This document shows positions 45,801 through 57,620 of a stretch of 64,000 nucleotides of DNA, one piece after another. How positions within the stretch are numbered: position 1 is the first letter of the stretch; every line of letters begins with the position of its first letter. Origin of the DNA: Castanea sativa (lineage: Eukaryota > Streptophyta > Magnoliopsida > Fagales > Fagaceae); NCBI RefSeq assembly GCF_040712315.1, contig NC_134013.1, positions 46,901,501 to 46,965,500 on the forward strand, in the 5' to 3' direction. The translations under genes and the position numbers were made by a program. The notes beneath the pieces are model-generated. The model was not told the DNA's origin. It was given only the letters and a program-made list of their open reading frames with translations, and did no database searches.

Positions 45801-46094
45801 ATTATACTTATATATATATTTTTTTACTAAAACAATTTCTCAATCATCATGATAGCGTAACAATAATATTTTATTTTAACTCCAAATTATATATATACAA
45901 AACTCAAACTAAATTATGAAATAAAGGAACTTTATAAGAAAACATATAAAATAAAACACATATTATAGCTGGAACAATGTAGTCCATAGATTACTCACAT
46001 ACATAACTCAAACTAAATTACAATAAAACTCACACACTTGCACAAGTTCCTACGACTCGCCATGCAATTGCCATAAATGTTCAACAAGGTCCTT

Positions 46095-47297
46095 CTAGAG
46101 TTGAAAATGAATGTCTCGGTCTCTAATGTGTCCATACCTCTCAATGTATGACAAAAATTCATCATTTTGTTCATGTAACACTTGCATAGGAGGATTATCC
46201 ACTCCATCAATTTGTTCATAATCCAAGTTTACCACTTCATTATCATCCCGCTCATCTTCAACAATCATGTTATGGAGAATTATGCACGCTTTCATGATCT
46301 TTTGGAGTGTTTCAAGATGGAAAAAGCGTGCAGGTCCACGGACAATTGCGAAACGTGCTTGAAGCACTCCAAATGCACGCTCAACATCCTTCCTATACGC
46401 CTCTTGGGTTGCTGCAAATAATTTTCGCTTAGGTCCTTGTGGAGATGGGATTGTTTTCACAAATGTTGCCCACTTTGGATATATACCATCAGCAAGGTAA
46501 TATCTCATTGTGTAGTCATGACCATTGATTAAGTAATGTACTGCAAGACCACGTCCTTCAGCAAGTTTATTAAATACATGAGACTGCTCTAACACATTAA
46601 TATCATTATTTGACCCAGGTAACCCAAAAAATGCATGCCATATCCAAAGATCAAAGGATGCTACTGCCTCCAAAATGATAGTAGGCTCACGAATATGACC
46701 ACAATATTGACCTTTCCATGCAGATGGACAATTTTTCCACTTCCAATGCATGCAATCAATTGAACCTAACATACCTAGAAAACCTCGGCGTTCGCCATGA
46801 GCTAACAGTCTAGCAATGTCTTCATTGTTTGGCTTTCTCAAGTATTCCTCAGAGAAAACATCAATTACCGCAGTAACAATTTTTTTCAAACTTTCTAATG
46901 CAGTAGTTTCTCCAATCCGCACATATTCATCTAGCAAATACCCCAATACTCCATACGCAAGCATTCTAAGTGCAGCAGTTATCTTTTGTAATGAAGATAA
47001 ACCAAGTTTGTTGGCACTATTTCTTTTTTGGACAAAGTAAGAGCCATGAACTTCTACCTTAGATTGAATACGGAGAAAAAGAGAACGCTTCATCCGAAAT
47101 CTCCTACGAAATAAAGCGGGTGGATATATTGGCGTGGGAGCAAAGTAATCAAGAAAAAGCCTCTCATGGCCTGCCAAATGATTACGTCAAATAGAGAGAC
47201 GACGTTTAGGTTGTGATGTTTCCATAACAAGTTCTTCGATTATCTCATCCTCATCTGAGTCATCAAGAAGCAACTTGTACAACAAAGAGCGATTCAT
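46095..47297 (-). pseudogene. HARBI1-like DDE transposase with one premature stop
   Basis: Transposase of the PIF/Harbinger element, which cuts and joins the element ends in the nucleus. The natural start is probably ATG at 47297 (MNRSLLYKLLLDDSDEDE). One TGA at 47189-47187 interrupts the frame between SI and RNHLAGH, at a site that would be Arg as CGA. Downstream, 360 residues stay open from Met at 47177. The nuclease triad is complete: GSIDCMHW (Asp), SNNDINVL (Asp) and VERAFGVLQ (Glu). Full length would be 400 residues. If translation starts at the internal Met, the catalytic part would still be whole, so activity cannot be excluded. Confidence 0.9.
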
Positions 47298-47759
47298 GGA
47301 TGCAACCTTCAAGACAATTGGAAAACAATTATTACTATAGATGCAAGATTAAAGTCAAGTGACATAAGCCACAACAAATTGAATATAACCAATTTATGCA
47401 TAAGCCACAACAAATTGAATATAACCAAAATACTATAAAATACTTTAAATTTTACTTGCTCTAATTTCTATCAAAGCATCAGCAACAACAACAACAACTC
47501 AGCAAAACAACAACAACTTGCTCTCATTTCTATCAAAGCAAAACAACACAAACAAGATAAACAATAAATTTAAAGGTTTATACTATAAATTTTAAGGCAC
47601 TACAAAATACTACCAAAATACCATAAATTTAAAAGTTTACTACCAAAATACTTAAAGGCCTACAACCAAAATACTTAAAGGCTTACATAAGCCACTACAA
47701 AATACATAAAGGCCTAAGCTACATCCAAAATACAATCAAACCCATTAATTATGTGAACT

Positions 47760-48821
47760 TCATTTTGCCATGATTTCCTCTTGGAGTTGTTCATAAAAAG
47801 CTTTTTGTGTTCCGGTCAAGCCGCTTGTATCTTTCATCATGATTCTCTCCTCCTCTATCATATATTGCATCTCAAATTTTTTCTTCTCAATCATGACTTT
47901 TTCCTTCTCAATCTTAAGTTTTTCTTCACTTCTTTCCTTCTCAATTGTAAGTTTTTCCTTCTCAATAAACATTTTTTCCTCTTCCAATCGAGTTACCTCC
48001 TCAATAAATTTCATTTTCTTGGTCAAATATTACCCTACATCTTTTCCGGTGGATTTGTTCTTTCGGTTGGCTTTTTCGGCCTTCTTACCAATTGGCCTCT
48101 CAAGATTGCAATCGTCACCAAGTTCGGACCCACAATCCCCTTCGCCCCCTTCGCCAATAGATGTTGACTCTGGAGTTGGAGGCACGGATGCTCTTGATCT
48201 TCCATTAAGATTGGCAAACTTTGGTTGGTCCTTTAACATGAGCCAACAATGCTCAAGAAGAAAGGGTTTTTGGTGTATCTCCAAAAACAAAGCCTTCGCA
48301 TTGGTAATCTAAAAAAAAAAAAAATAACATGATTAGAATCTTCAAAATATTGATAAATGGGTATGTTAACACTAATGCAATATAATTTATACCTGATCTT
48401 GTTCGGTTATACCACTTTTATGAAGTGCGTTAACTTTAGCCATGCACCCTGCAAACTTATTTGTCCTTTCACTGATCAATCCCCAACGACTTAACAAGGA
48501 GGTAATAGTACGTGTGCTACCGGATTTATTGTACTGCGTGAAGTATTCCCGAACTTTTTGACGAAATGTAGCTTGTGTTTGTTCATTACTGTTTATGGGA
48601 TCAACACTAGTATTAAGCCATGCTGACACTAGGAGTTGATCTTCCTCTACACTAAAGTTAGCGCCCCATTTTCCTTTTGTAGAAGAGGCATTCTCAACTT
48701 CAGGTGGAGAATCAGAAACTGACACAGGAGTATTTTGAGATGTTCCTAAAATTTGTGAGTCAATTTCTATATCCCCATTCATGATACCCGTGTAATATGG
48801 TAGGTCCCTACATGACTCCAT
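47760..48821 (-). pseudogene. Myb-like (SANT/trihelix) partner protein of the PIF/Harbinger element
   Basis: PIF/Harbinger elements need a second, Myb-like protein that binds the ends and brings in the transposase. Exon 1 (from ATG 48821, or the Met at 48782, to about 48395) holds a Ser/Pro-rich start and a trihelix domain ([20 protein letters not shown] ... [13 protein letters not shown]). A short intron of about 85 bases fits at about 48394-48310. Exon 2 (48309-47760) carries LEHCWLMLKDQPKF and a long Glu/Lys coiled coil ending QLQEEIMAK. One in-frame TAA at 48032-48030 separates DVG from YLTKKMKF, a site where Gln as CAA would fit. Confidence 0.85.
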
Positions 48822-48849
48822 GTCTCTACGTGACTACATAAAATTAGAC

Positions 48850-49400
48850 AAAAAAAAAATTGTAAAGTTCCCTACACACAGAAATTTCCCAATCGAATAT
48901 TTATATCAAAACTTAAAATACTTAGAATCATAACAATAGAACATGATTATGCATAAATACTTAATTTGACAGTAGCTTAATCCCACTGATAAAGAAAACC
49001 ACACCACAAATTCCCGCAAACAGAAAAATCCCACTACATTCCAATACAAATATATTTTGTCCATTCATGGATGCTCTGAATCAAAAGCCAAAAAAAAATG
49101 TAAAGTTCCCTGCACACAGAAAATTCCCAATCTAATATTTATATCAAAACTTAAAATACTTAGAATTATAACAATAGAACATAAATGCTTAATTTGACAG
49201 TAGCTTAATCCCACTGATAAAGAAAACCACACAACAAATTCCTGCAAACAGAAAAATCCCAATACATTCCATCGCAAATACATTCAGTCCATTCATGGAT
49301 GGTCTGAATCAAAAGCCAAAAAGAAATGTAAAGTTTCCTGCACACAGAAAATTCCCAATACATTCTGTCCAATACAAATACATTCTGTCAATACAAATAC
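48850..49400. repeat. Tandem repeat of about 230-238 bases upstream of the Myb-like gene
   Basis: tgtaaagttccctacacaca recurs at about 48861, 49099 and, partly, 49327. Two units are nearly complete (ttgacagtagcttaatccca, gtccattcatggatg in both) and the third is cut short. It lies between the Myb-like gene and the right end of the transposon, where its promoter would be. Confidence 0.85.
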
Positions 49401-49494
49401 AGAGACAACTGACCTGAAGTGAAACAGAGAGGTGGGTTTGAGTTAATCAGCGGTGGGTCTGAGTTGAGAGGGTTGATCGGCGTGGGTCTGAGCG

Positions 49495-49700
49495 GAGAGG
49501 GCCGGCGGCGGTGAGCTTGAGAGAGTTTTGAGAGAGTTGAGAGCTTGGACGACATGGGCTGAGGCTTGACCGGGGGTGAGCTTGAGAGAGTTTTGAGAGA
49601 GTTGAGAGCTTGGACGGCATGGGCTGAGGCTTGATCGGCGGTGAGCTTGAGAGAGTTGAGAGCTTTGAGAGGGTTGAGAGAGTGAACTGTGAGAGAGAAA
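49495..49700. repeat. gagagagttgag-rich tandem repeat
   Basis: Units of about 60-70 bases with ggtgagcttgagagagttttg and gagagcttggacg are repeated about three times. Simple sequence near the right end of the transposon; no gene is supported. Confidence 0.7.
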
Positions 49701-49977
49701 GAGACTTGAGAGTTCTGATCAGTGACTGTGAGCGTGAAAGAGAGAGGGGAGCGTGAAAAAGAGAGCGCCTATTATTTTTTAATCCCAAACTTGAATAAAA
49801 AAATCTTTTTTTTTTTATAGCTCTCAGCTACAGTGCTCATGTATTGATACATGAGCACTGTAGCACAAAGCTAAAATTTTTTAGCTTTGCCTCCACTGCT
49901 GCAGGAGGGTTTTTTGGATTTGAGTGGAGATAAAATAGCTATATAGCTATTTAGCTCCACTGCTACAAATGCTCTAA

Positions 49978-50559
49978 GCTAAAGCGAATGTGGAATTTTT
50001 GGTGGGTTAGGGATTTTTTTTTTTTTTTTTTCTATCTTAGAAGCCCATGTCATGCAATGAAGAGTACCCAAATAGGTGGTGTACTTACACATTCTCTCTC
50101 CTTCTCTCTATACATAAATATACATCTTTTTTATTTTATTTTTTTACAGTTGTTGAATTAGCAAATTTTCATTGATTTTTCGTTGAACCATTACTTATTA
50201 TTATTTTTTGGGTATTTCAGTCATTTGCGCAAGTCAAAGCCCGCCAATTTTTTATTTTTATTTTTATTTTTACACTGCTAACGGGAAAGAAAGGTGTGAA
50301 ACAGAGTCTCAAAGTGCGACGGCAAACAATAATTCTAGGAATGTAGGATAGCCAATTACGTTCAAGTGACAAAAAGATCAAAAATTGTAAAGGGGTCTTA
50401 TTTTACATTAATTACATTGGGCTTAAAATCAGAAGATTTATTAAATAGGAGGAGCGGAGGCGGAGGAAATCTTTTATACATCTCACTCTTCAATCTTCAT
50501 CCCTCCTTACTCCACCCCCAATGCCAATGTACCAAATCACTTTCTCTCCGACTGATAAA
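49978..50559. other. Flank between transposon and receptor-kinase pseudogene
   Basis: AT-rich DNA with poly-T tracts. The last 100 bases (from about 50450) become GC-richer and probably belong to the former promoter and leader of the pseudogene. Confidence 0.5.
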
Positions 50560-51112
50560 TCTTCCTCTCCGCTTTACTCTTCTCCGTCGCCACGACGTCG
50601 TTTGCCTCCAATGATACCAACTGTGATCATCAGCCCTTTGACTGTGGGCCCTTCAAGCACCTCTCTCTCACCCCTTCACCTCCGAATCCTACTGCGGCCC
50701 ACTCGAGTTCCGACTCAGCCAGACCGACCGAACCATGACCCTTGCCCGTTCAGACCTCTGGATCGGAACAACACGTACTACTTGCCTTACGGAATTCACT
50801 AATACCACTTCTAGTAAGCTCCACTCTTCTCAATTACAGTCCCGACAATGAGGATCTCACTATCTTTTACGGTCCCTCTGGCCTCTAACTTTACGTTGAA
50901 ACCTTCTAATCTGTTTAATTGTAGCGTTAATGGGACATCGAGCACCGCCTCTTACTTGACCGGTCCTATTCTGAATATTGCTACCTGCAGCGTCGGAGTT
51001 AGACTCAAGATCCTTCAAACGGCAACCGAATTACGCTTAGGGAGGCTTTGATGGAAGGCTTCAACGTGAATTATAGTGATTGTGGCATTCAGCCTTGTCG
51101 CACGCCAGGTAT
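50560..51112 (+). pseudogene. LRK10L/WAK-like receptor kinase, ectodomain fragment (exon 1)
   Basis: Pieces in shifting frames add up to the extracellular part of an LRK10-like receptor kinase. A hydrophobic signal-peptide-like stretch (FLSALLFSVATTSFA, about 50565-50610) is followed by a Cys-rich galacturonan-binding-like start (TNCDHQPFDCGPF) and, in the next frame, ESYCGPLEFRLSQ. Then come LARSDLW, FYGPSGL, FTLKPSNLFNC, and finally a WAK-associated C-terminal part (NVNYSDCGIQPCRTPG) just before a GT donor at 51113. At least three frameshifts and one stop break it. No kinase domain is found in the window. These receptors sit in the plasma membrane and are often linked to defence. This copy is dead. 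Confidence 0.75.
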
Positions 51113-52690
51113 TCGAGCCTTTTCCCCTGTGAAAATTGCCTTTTTTTTATTTGGCTGTGAATGATTTTTAGGATGGATATGTATTTCCAGGAGCAGTAAT
51201 TTTATTAGGTTTTTGAGTAGGACATTGTTTATATAATTTTTTATTTATTGATAATTAACCCATAACTATTGTATATATTGTTTTGTTGTAAATGTCAAAA
51301 TTTTAGTTGAGTACAGAATTTTTGTAGTACTTAGGCGGCAGGTGAAGATTAATGCAGGTTAACACACTAGTCATAAGTCATGACTTTGTGTCTAAGGATG
51401 TATATAGTGATTTAGAGTGTATACTTGAACTAATTTGAATATCCTACTACTCCGCTTAATTTCATGGGGTGTAAGTGGGGCTGTCTTAGTGAGTGGTCAA
51501 ATTCTGGCATATAGAGATATTTTTCTGATTCCCATATATTGAAAAATCAAACTTCTATTTATTATAGTATTCGTGATTAGTTAAAAATAGATCTTGATCC
51601 GTTAACTTGTTCTTACTAGGGGAGGAGGTGCCATTTGAACTAGAGCTTGTTGATATACCCTATGTTGCATGAACACGGTCAAGTATCCGTACCTGTGTGG
51701 GTACCCTTGCAACTTAGGTGTTTAGTTTATTTGAACTCTTGGTTTGTACTTTAGACAACATTTATGGGTGTCATTGTACTTCTTTGCTACTTATTATTGC
51801 CTTTAAATTAATTTTAGATATGTTTTCAAGAATTTTATTGTTGTTACTCAATTTTAAAACCTAAAATAAACATATCATGTCAAGCAATATTTAAAAATAT
51901 ACCTAAAAAAAATATTTATAAATTAATTAATTGATGTACCCCGTACCTGTGCAATTTAGGGTATACCTACCTTTGTGCATAAGTAGTCCTTTCACTCGTT
52001 TTATTGCTTTCATTAGAATCCAGAAACTGAATGAAGCTCTGCACTCAATCATCTGGTTTAGATTCTTATCGTATTTGCTAGAACAAGCTTGTTTACATTG
52101 GTATGTCTAGAACATCGATCTCTCATTGGGTTTTATAATTTTTCTTTTGGCAAGAAATTTTTTTGATACCTGTTATACAAGGGATGTCATGTACGTCACC
52201 TTGTCATTTGATATCATATTTTGTATCCTTGTTAGCACATGGAGTTGTAGAGTTTTACTTTTGATCCTGGTACTGAATCGTATAAGAATGTGCCAAAAAT
52301 CTTCTTCTTTCTATATTTTAATGAGATTTTCTGTTCCTTGGTGTCCATGGAACTGCAGTTCTGTCGTGCAGTTCTGTCGTGCTTTCCATAATTATCTCCA
52401 TAGATAATATCAGTCTGTATTTATCCTTTTTAATATCTTAGCACTGGTTTCTTTCCATCTAGGGATACCCGACTTGCATCATTTCCCTATGTCAAATAAA
52501 AATGCTTCATAATTATGTGGCATTATTGAGACAGAGATAAATTCTTCTTAAAGAGGAAAAGGGATTATGGCTTTCTTGGACAATGTCTTTTGGAATTTTA
52601 GTACATAAAACAGAATTTTTGTTTGTACAAATATCATTAAATTTGAAATGATAATATTATTAATATCTTTAGTTTTTAACATAGGAAAAT
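51113..52690. other. Former intron or intergenic DNA, no gene
   Basis: Starts with a plausible splice donor (ggtattcg) of the pseudogene and continues as AT-rich DNA. Open frames are short and without recognisable domains. Confidence 0.5.
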
Positions 52691-53475
52691 CGGGGGAATT
52701 TGTCTACTTATGCCTTGTGGTTGTGATGGGTTAAGGTTTGGGAGGATTTTGGGTATAAAACCTCTTTAGAAGAAGGGTTAGGGTTTAAGTGAGAAAAATA
52801 TTGATTTGTGGTTGAAAGAGGAAAAAAAAAAGAAAAAAAAAGAAATGAGAGAGGATTTGGGGTATAAACCTCTTTAGAAGAAGGGTTAGGGTTCAAGTGA
52901 GAATAATATTGATTCGTGGTTGAAAGAGGGGAAAAAAAAGAAATTGATTTTTTTTTAGTTTAATTTGGTTTTTTTTTAAAAAAAAAAAAATTTAAATGTG
53001 AATAGTGCGGTGAGCAATGCTGATGAACAGCGTTGTGCAAAGCATCGATGAACGGTACCTGAGAGAAAGAAAAGAAGAAGAAAAGAGGAAAGAAAGAAAG
53101 AGAAAGGGAGGAAAAAGAACCCTAAGGCCAACGTGCCTCAATAATCAAAACACTCAATAATTATATTAATAACCTTTAACTTATTTGAGTACAATAAGAC
53201 AATTATATAGACTATTCTCTTAACTTCTTCTAGTAGAACAGTGGTACTAAGATTTCCAATTAGCCAAACCCTAATTGAATTAGACCAAAGCCTATAAATA
53301 AAGACCCATAAGCTTAACAAGAATTATTTATTAATAAAAGAAAACACATGGCCCATAACTATGACCCATACCCAGCAATTGTAGAATTATTACTAAATAT
53401 CTTTGACTCTATAATAACTAAATAAAATATAAAACTTAATTAACTACCATGGACACTCATTCTTGGGCTTCTGAG
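52690..53475 (-). repeat. Left copy of an LTR-like direct repeat
   Basis: Matches 56965-57620 in the same orientation. Shared words are gtggttgtgatgg / gtggttatggttg, agaagaagggttagggtt, gaacggtacctgagagaaag / gaacagtacccaagagaaag, gaaccctaaggccaac, and the end cactcattcttgggctt. It includes two close copies of a roughly 130-base unit (52725 and 52855). Probable 3' LTR of a minus-strand element. Confidence 0.6.
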
Positions 53476-53589
53476 AAGAACTTGACTCTGTTAGGTTAGA
53501 GTTGGACCAAGAATGCAATCTGAAGGGCACATTTTCCAAATAAGAAAGGAACTCTTCTTCAACTTCATGGTTGGCATGCCTTTATTTTA

Positions 53590-54360
53590 TTTTTTTTGAT
53601 AGGTAATCAAAGATTTATTGCATAAAAAAGGACATCATGTTCATGATGGTGAACACTTTGAACTTAAAACAAATACAAGTAACTCAAGAAGAGATACAAA
53701 CAGAATGAAGAAATTCAAAAATGGAATTACATGGTGTAAAACCCCAAATTCAAAAGATCTTCTGATCTCACAATATCTTCAGAAGTACGATTATTACGCT
53801 TTTGCCAAATTAACCACATCAAACAAGCTGGAACCATAATCCAAATATTTGAGGAATGCTTCCCCGACCAATTCCACCAACCAAAAAAGGCTACTGTCCT
53901 TGGCATCACTCACTGGATCTCAAATATCAAAAAAACTTCACTCCACAAGACATAAGCAAACTTACAATTGCTTACAATTGAGTAGAAGATGATCCACAGT
54001 TTCCTCTTTACACCGGCACATGTAACACCATTTAACCAGAGGTAGATGTCTAAGAACCAGATTATCAATGGTAAGAATACTACCCCTAACTGCTATCCAT
54101 AAAAAGAAAGACACCCTTTTAGGTACCTTTATATTCCAAATACTCTTTGAGGGGAAAGAGATAGAAGGAGAGCCATCTGGAAAAGCTAACAAATTATAAT
54201 AAGAGTGAACATCAAAGACACTAGAACGATATAACTTCTAGGTCAAAGTATTATCTCCCTCACACCTTGGCATATTGGAGTAAAGCTGCTTAAGCAGAGA
54301 ACATGCTCTCTCTACCCCCCTCGTGAAAATATTGACGGAATTGTAAATTCCAGCTTCTAT
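53590..54360 (-). pseudogene. 5'-truncated LINE: RT zinc-binding domain and 3' end
   Basis: On the minus strand 54192-53962 reads SKSIWNIKVPKRVSFFLWIA and CYMCRCKEETVDHLLLNC, the C-terminal zinc-binding (zf-RVT) domain of plant L1-type reverse transcriptases. Weaker matches continue upstream to about 54350 and downstream to a tail with gcaataaatctttgattacc at about 53630-53600. The rest of the LINE is missing, as usual after incomplete reverse transcription. It sits between the two LTR-like repeats. Confidence 0.85.
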
Positions 54361-54364
54361 TACC

Positions 54365-54745
54365 TGACACAGGACAATTAGAACAAAATGAAAACAACAG
54401 GAAAATAAAGGAATATGACTTAGGAGTTAGTACCTAGGCTTGGCTTGGAGTCAGTACCAAGCAGGGAAACCACTAGGAGTCAGCACCAAATCAAAAAGAG
54501 ACCAAAAGGCCATTTTTTTTTTTTCATTCATCAAAATATCAATTATCTTTCAAGGAGTACAATAAGTTGCTTATAAAGGATTGCTAAACCCTGGTTCTAA
54601 TTGGCTAGGAAACCCTAATTGTCTTATTACAAAAATAACCTTACTTCCAAATTAAAATACTAATAGCCCAATAAACTACTAGGACCTAAAACATAAAAAT
54701 ACAATTGATTTGTAAACATAAATAATACTTAATAATAATCTTCTT
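54365..54745. repeat. LTR-like or repeat-derived segment
   Basis: Contains ggttctaattggctaggaaa and ccctaattgtcttatta, which resemble the region 53230-53290 of the LTR-like repeat, and a repeated ggagtcagtaccaag / ggagtcagcaccaaa word. Family unclear; no coding region. Confidence 0.4.
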
Positions 54746-54788
54746 GCGTCTCCCGCATCATTCTCCTCTGGTTGGAGAAAACTTGACC

Positions 54789-55061
54789 TCAAGTTCTAAA
54801 GCATTGAAGGGTTAGAATGCTGACAAGTAACACTTGCTTCCAGTCTGGAATCATCTTAGGGAGCATAGAGAAAAGAAAAACCTTGAATTCCACCATGTCA
54901 AACTCTTCTAGAATAGCAAAATCGATGTGTGGAATCAACACAATCTTATCTTGAACCATTGGAGGCACTACATTATCCACTTTCTCCACTTTAGCAAACT
55001 GTTTGTCTTCATGCACCATGGAAGGTTGATCAAAAGTAGATTTATTAGCTTCCAATATCAC
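54789..55061 (-). CDS. Short unknown ORF, probably repeat-derived
   Basis: 90 residues, acidic in the middle (HEDKQFAKVEKVD; HIDFAILEEFDMVEF). No domain is recognised. It lies inside the probable minus-strand LTR element, between its gag and the LINE fragment, so it is more likely a piece of that element than a host gene. A true start is not certain. Confidence 0.3.
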   Translation of the reverse strand: MILEANKSTFDQPSMVHEDKQFAKVEKVDNVVPPMVQDKIVLIPHIDFAILEEFDMVEFKVFLFSMLPKMIPDWKQVLLVSILTLQCFRT

Positions 55062-55589
55062 ATCATGTGCACCCTCAAGCTTGCTGCATTATTTTTGAGT
55101 GGGTGCTATTATCTTTTCTAGCTGGCCATTATTTTTGAGTGGGTGCTATTATCTTTCCTAGACATTATGGGAGGAATGTAATAGTCACACATTTGATGAT
55201 ATGAAAAGATGGGCACAATTAATAGAACTATTTGTTGGACTGTTATTTGATTTGTCTCCGGCAGGGGTTTTCTACTACTAATAGTAACTCCATTGCTGAT
55301 TTCTTGGAATCTCTATCCTTTTGTACATAATTTTTGTAATTCTTTAGATTTCTTTGGGTTTAATTATTTAAATGAAGTATTCTTTATTGATAAAATAATT
55401 ATTTACTTATATAAAAAAAATATTAGGATCCAGATTGGACTCTACATTCAATCCCAATTATTCACTGCTTCCTCAGATATTGCATTGGTACAACTCCGAG
55501 TGTCAATTACCAAGGAACACATTTGTCCCTTGCAACTAACTCAAGTTTGAAAAATATTTTCCCTATGATAGCGGTCTTTAGTCACTTGA

Positions 55590-56960
55590 ACTTCTTGTTT
55601 AATTGCTGTGAAAAGCGAACGAATGTTCACTTATCATACCCTCATCATCTAGATCTAGGTCATCAAAGTTCACCTTCAAGTTAGCATTGAGGGGTTCACA
55701 AATCTTTTCTTCAAGTTCAAGTTTTTCAGATCCCTTGATTGCCTCTTGATTTCTTTTAGGACTATCCTTTTCAAGCATAGCAACTGGTTTTGAAGGACAT
55801 TGAAAATAAATATGGGCAAATCCATGAAAAGTATGACACTTTAGTCTAGAATTTGAACTACTGCTTCTCTGTGATGAAGAAGTATTAGAACAAACATTTT
55901 TTTTGGAGGATAAGAATTACCTTGAGACTTATCAACACACTTCTCCCAAGCACCATCCACAATTTTTCTCTCACTTCTAATATTGCTTCACACTTGATCT
56001 CTCATTAAGGCTTTTTTTTTAGTCTCATCTTCCATTTCATATGCAACTTGAATTCGATCGAGCATAGTATAAAGCCTACTTGCAGGCAAACCTGAAGAAC
56101 TATTAGGATTCAGTTCTTGGCGATACATAAAAATCATCACATTTTTATTCCATAGAAAAAAATTTGAACTCATAGCCAAACTATAAAACTTGTTGGTTAC
56201 CGAATAACTCCCTTACACCAACTGTGTAAATTGCAGGTGAGCTCGTTGCTTGTAATTAGGAGGTACAAAGTCATGAGTCAAAGCAGTACACATGTCCTCC
56301 AAAAATTGAATGGCTACATAATGAGTTTGATAATACTCTCCTTTCAAATTGTAGTTGTCCCCTTGAATTTGGCCTCTGCAAAAAATAGTTTTCGCTTTTT
56401 GCTTAAGCTATACCATTTAAAACAGCTTTCTATACTGTGCAACTAATCAATGGATGCCTCTGGATTGTGCTGTAGTTTAGCACCAATGATGGATGCTAAG
56501 GTTGATTTCCTTCCATAAAACAAGACCTTGATTTTTGAACACAATGGAGATTGTGTTTTCTGTGGGGGCATCTGGCTAATACTTGGTGCATGGGAATTTA
56601 TGGAAGAAAAATTTATTGAACCTAAGGGAAGTATAGGGGCTACACCTGGACCTAATTTAAAGGATTTGGGGACTTGATCATGGTGGTTTCAGTAGAAATT
56701 TTGCCAAGAACGACTGCTGACAGCCTATCGAAAGCTCCTTTCATGGCGGGTAATTCTTTGAGCTTTTCTTCTATTCAATTCACCTTCTCATATAACTAGT
56801 TTAAAGTTTTCTTTGTAATCTTGAGAAAAAGCCTTAAAATTGGATTCTAATTCCACATTAGTCACCATTATCTTGGATGAGAAATTTTGTCTAGGGGTTG
56901 GTAGACGAAGATTCTAACAATGGATTTGTGGTAGGATTTGGACTTTGAAACCAAATTTTC
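55590..56960 (-). pseudogene. Decayed gag of a minus-strand LTR element
   Basis: On the minus strand 56179-55988 reads RQELNPNSSSGLPASRLYT and QVAYEMEDETKKKALMRDQ, followed at about 55850-55800 by CHTFHGFAHIYFQC. The last is a zinc knuckle in which one Cys reads Phe. The former reading upstream to about 56900 is broken. Near 56945-56958 the inverse sequence tggtttcaaagtc resembles a methionine-tRNA primer-binding site. Together with the LTR-like repeats at 52690 and 56965 this suggests a truncated LTR element without pol. Confidence 0.55.
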
Positions 56961-56964
56961 AATG

Positions 56965-57620
56965 GAAAAATTGTGGGAATTAAACTACGTGTGGTTATGG
57001 TTGACTCTGGTTTAGGAGGTCTTGTAGATTTTGGGGTTTAGAACCTTTTTAGAAGAAAAATCAGGGTTCAAGAGAGAAAAAAAAATGATTTATTGTTGAT
57101 AGTGAAGAAAAAAAAAAGAATCAATGATTTTTTAATTTTGAGTATTTTTGAAAGAGAAAATTTGATTTATTGTTCAAGAGTATCGATGAACAGTATTTCT
57201 GAACAGTACCCAAGAGAAAGAAAAATTGAAGAAAGGATGAAAGAAAGAATAGAAATAGAGGAAAGAGAACCCTAAGACCAACTTGCCTTAATACTCAAAA
57301 ATCAAGTTTAGCTTGTTTGAGCACAATAAGACACTTTTATAGATCCTAGTCTTAACTTCTCTTATTAGAACTAGGACTTCTACCAAAAAAAAAAAAGGGG
57401 CATAATGCTCCCACTTTTTCCAGGGTCTGGGAGAAGTCATAATGATCTATAAACTAAATAAGACTTACTTATTAATGAAAGAAAATCCATGGTCCATAAC
57501 TATGGCCTACACCCAACAATTATAGAATTAGTAAGATACCCTTAACTCTAGAATAACCAAATGAAATATAAAAAATTATAAAAAAACTTATTTAATTATC
57601 ATGTACACTTATTCTTGGGT
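56965..57620 (-). repeat. Right copy of the LTR-like direct repeat
   Basis: Partner of 52690-53475. It is separated from it by about 3.5 kb containing gag remains and inserted repeats. It would be the 5' LTR of a minus-strand element. Exact borders cannot be set by eye. Confidence 0.6.

Larger units (their letters stand above)
45320..49974 (-). mobile_element. PIF/Harbinger transposon, nearly intact, 4655 bp
   Basis: Terminal inverted repeats gagcatccacaacagtggag (left) and, inverted from the right end, gagcatttgtagcagtggag are flanked by TAA at 45317-45319 and 49975-49977, the 3-base duplication of this superfamily. It carries the two expected genes on the minus strand: a Myb-like DNA-binding protein and a DDE transposase. 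Each gene has a single in-frame stop. It is the likely full-length relative of the element at 33122-44578. Confidence 0.93.

Noticed and set aside
49447..49788. 113-residue Ser/Leu-rich minus-strand frame
   Set aside because: Produced by the gagagttgag tandem repeat near the right end of the PIF transposon.
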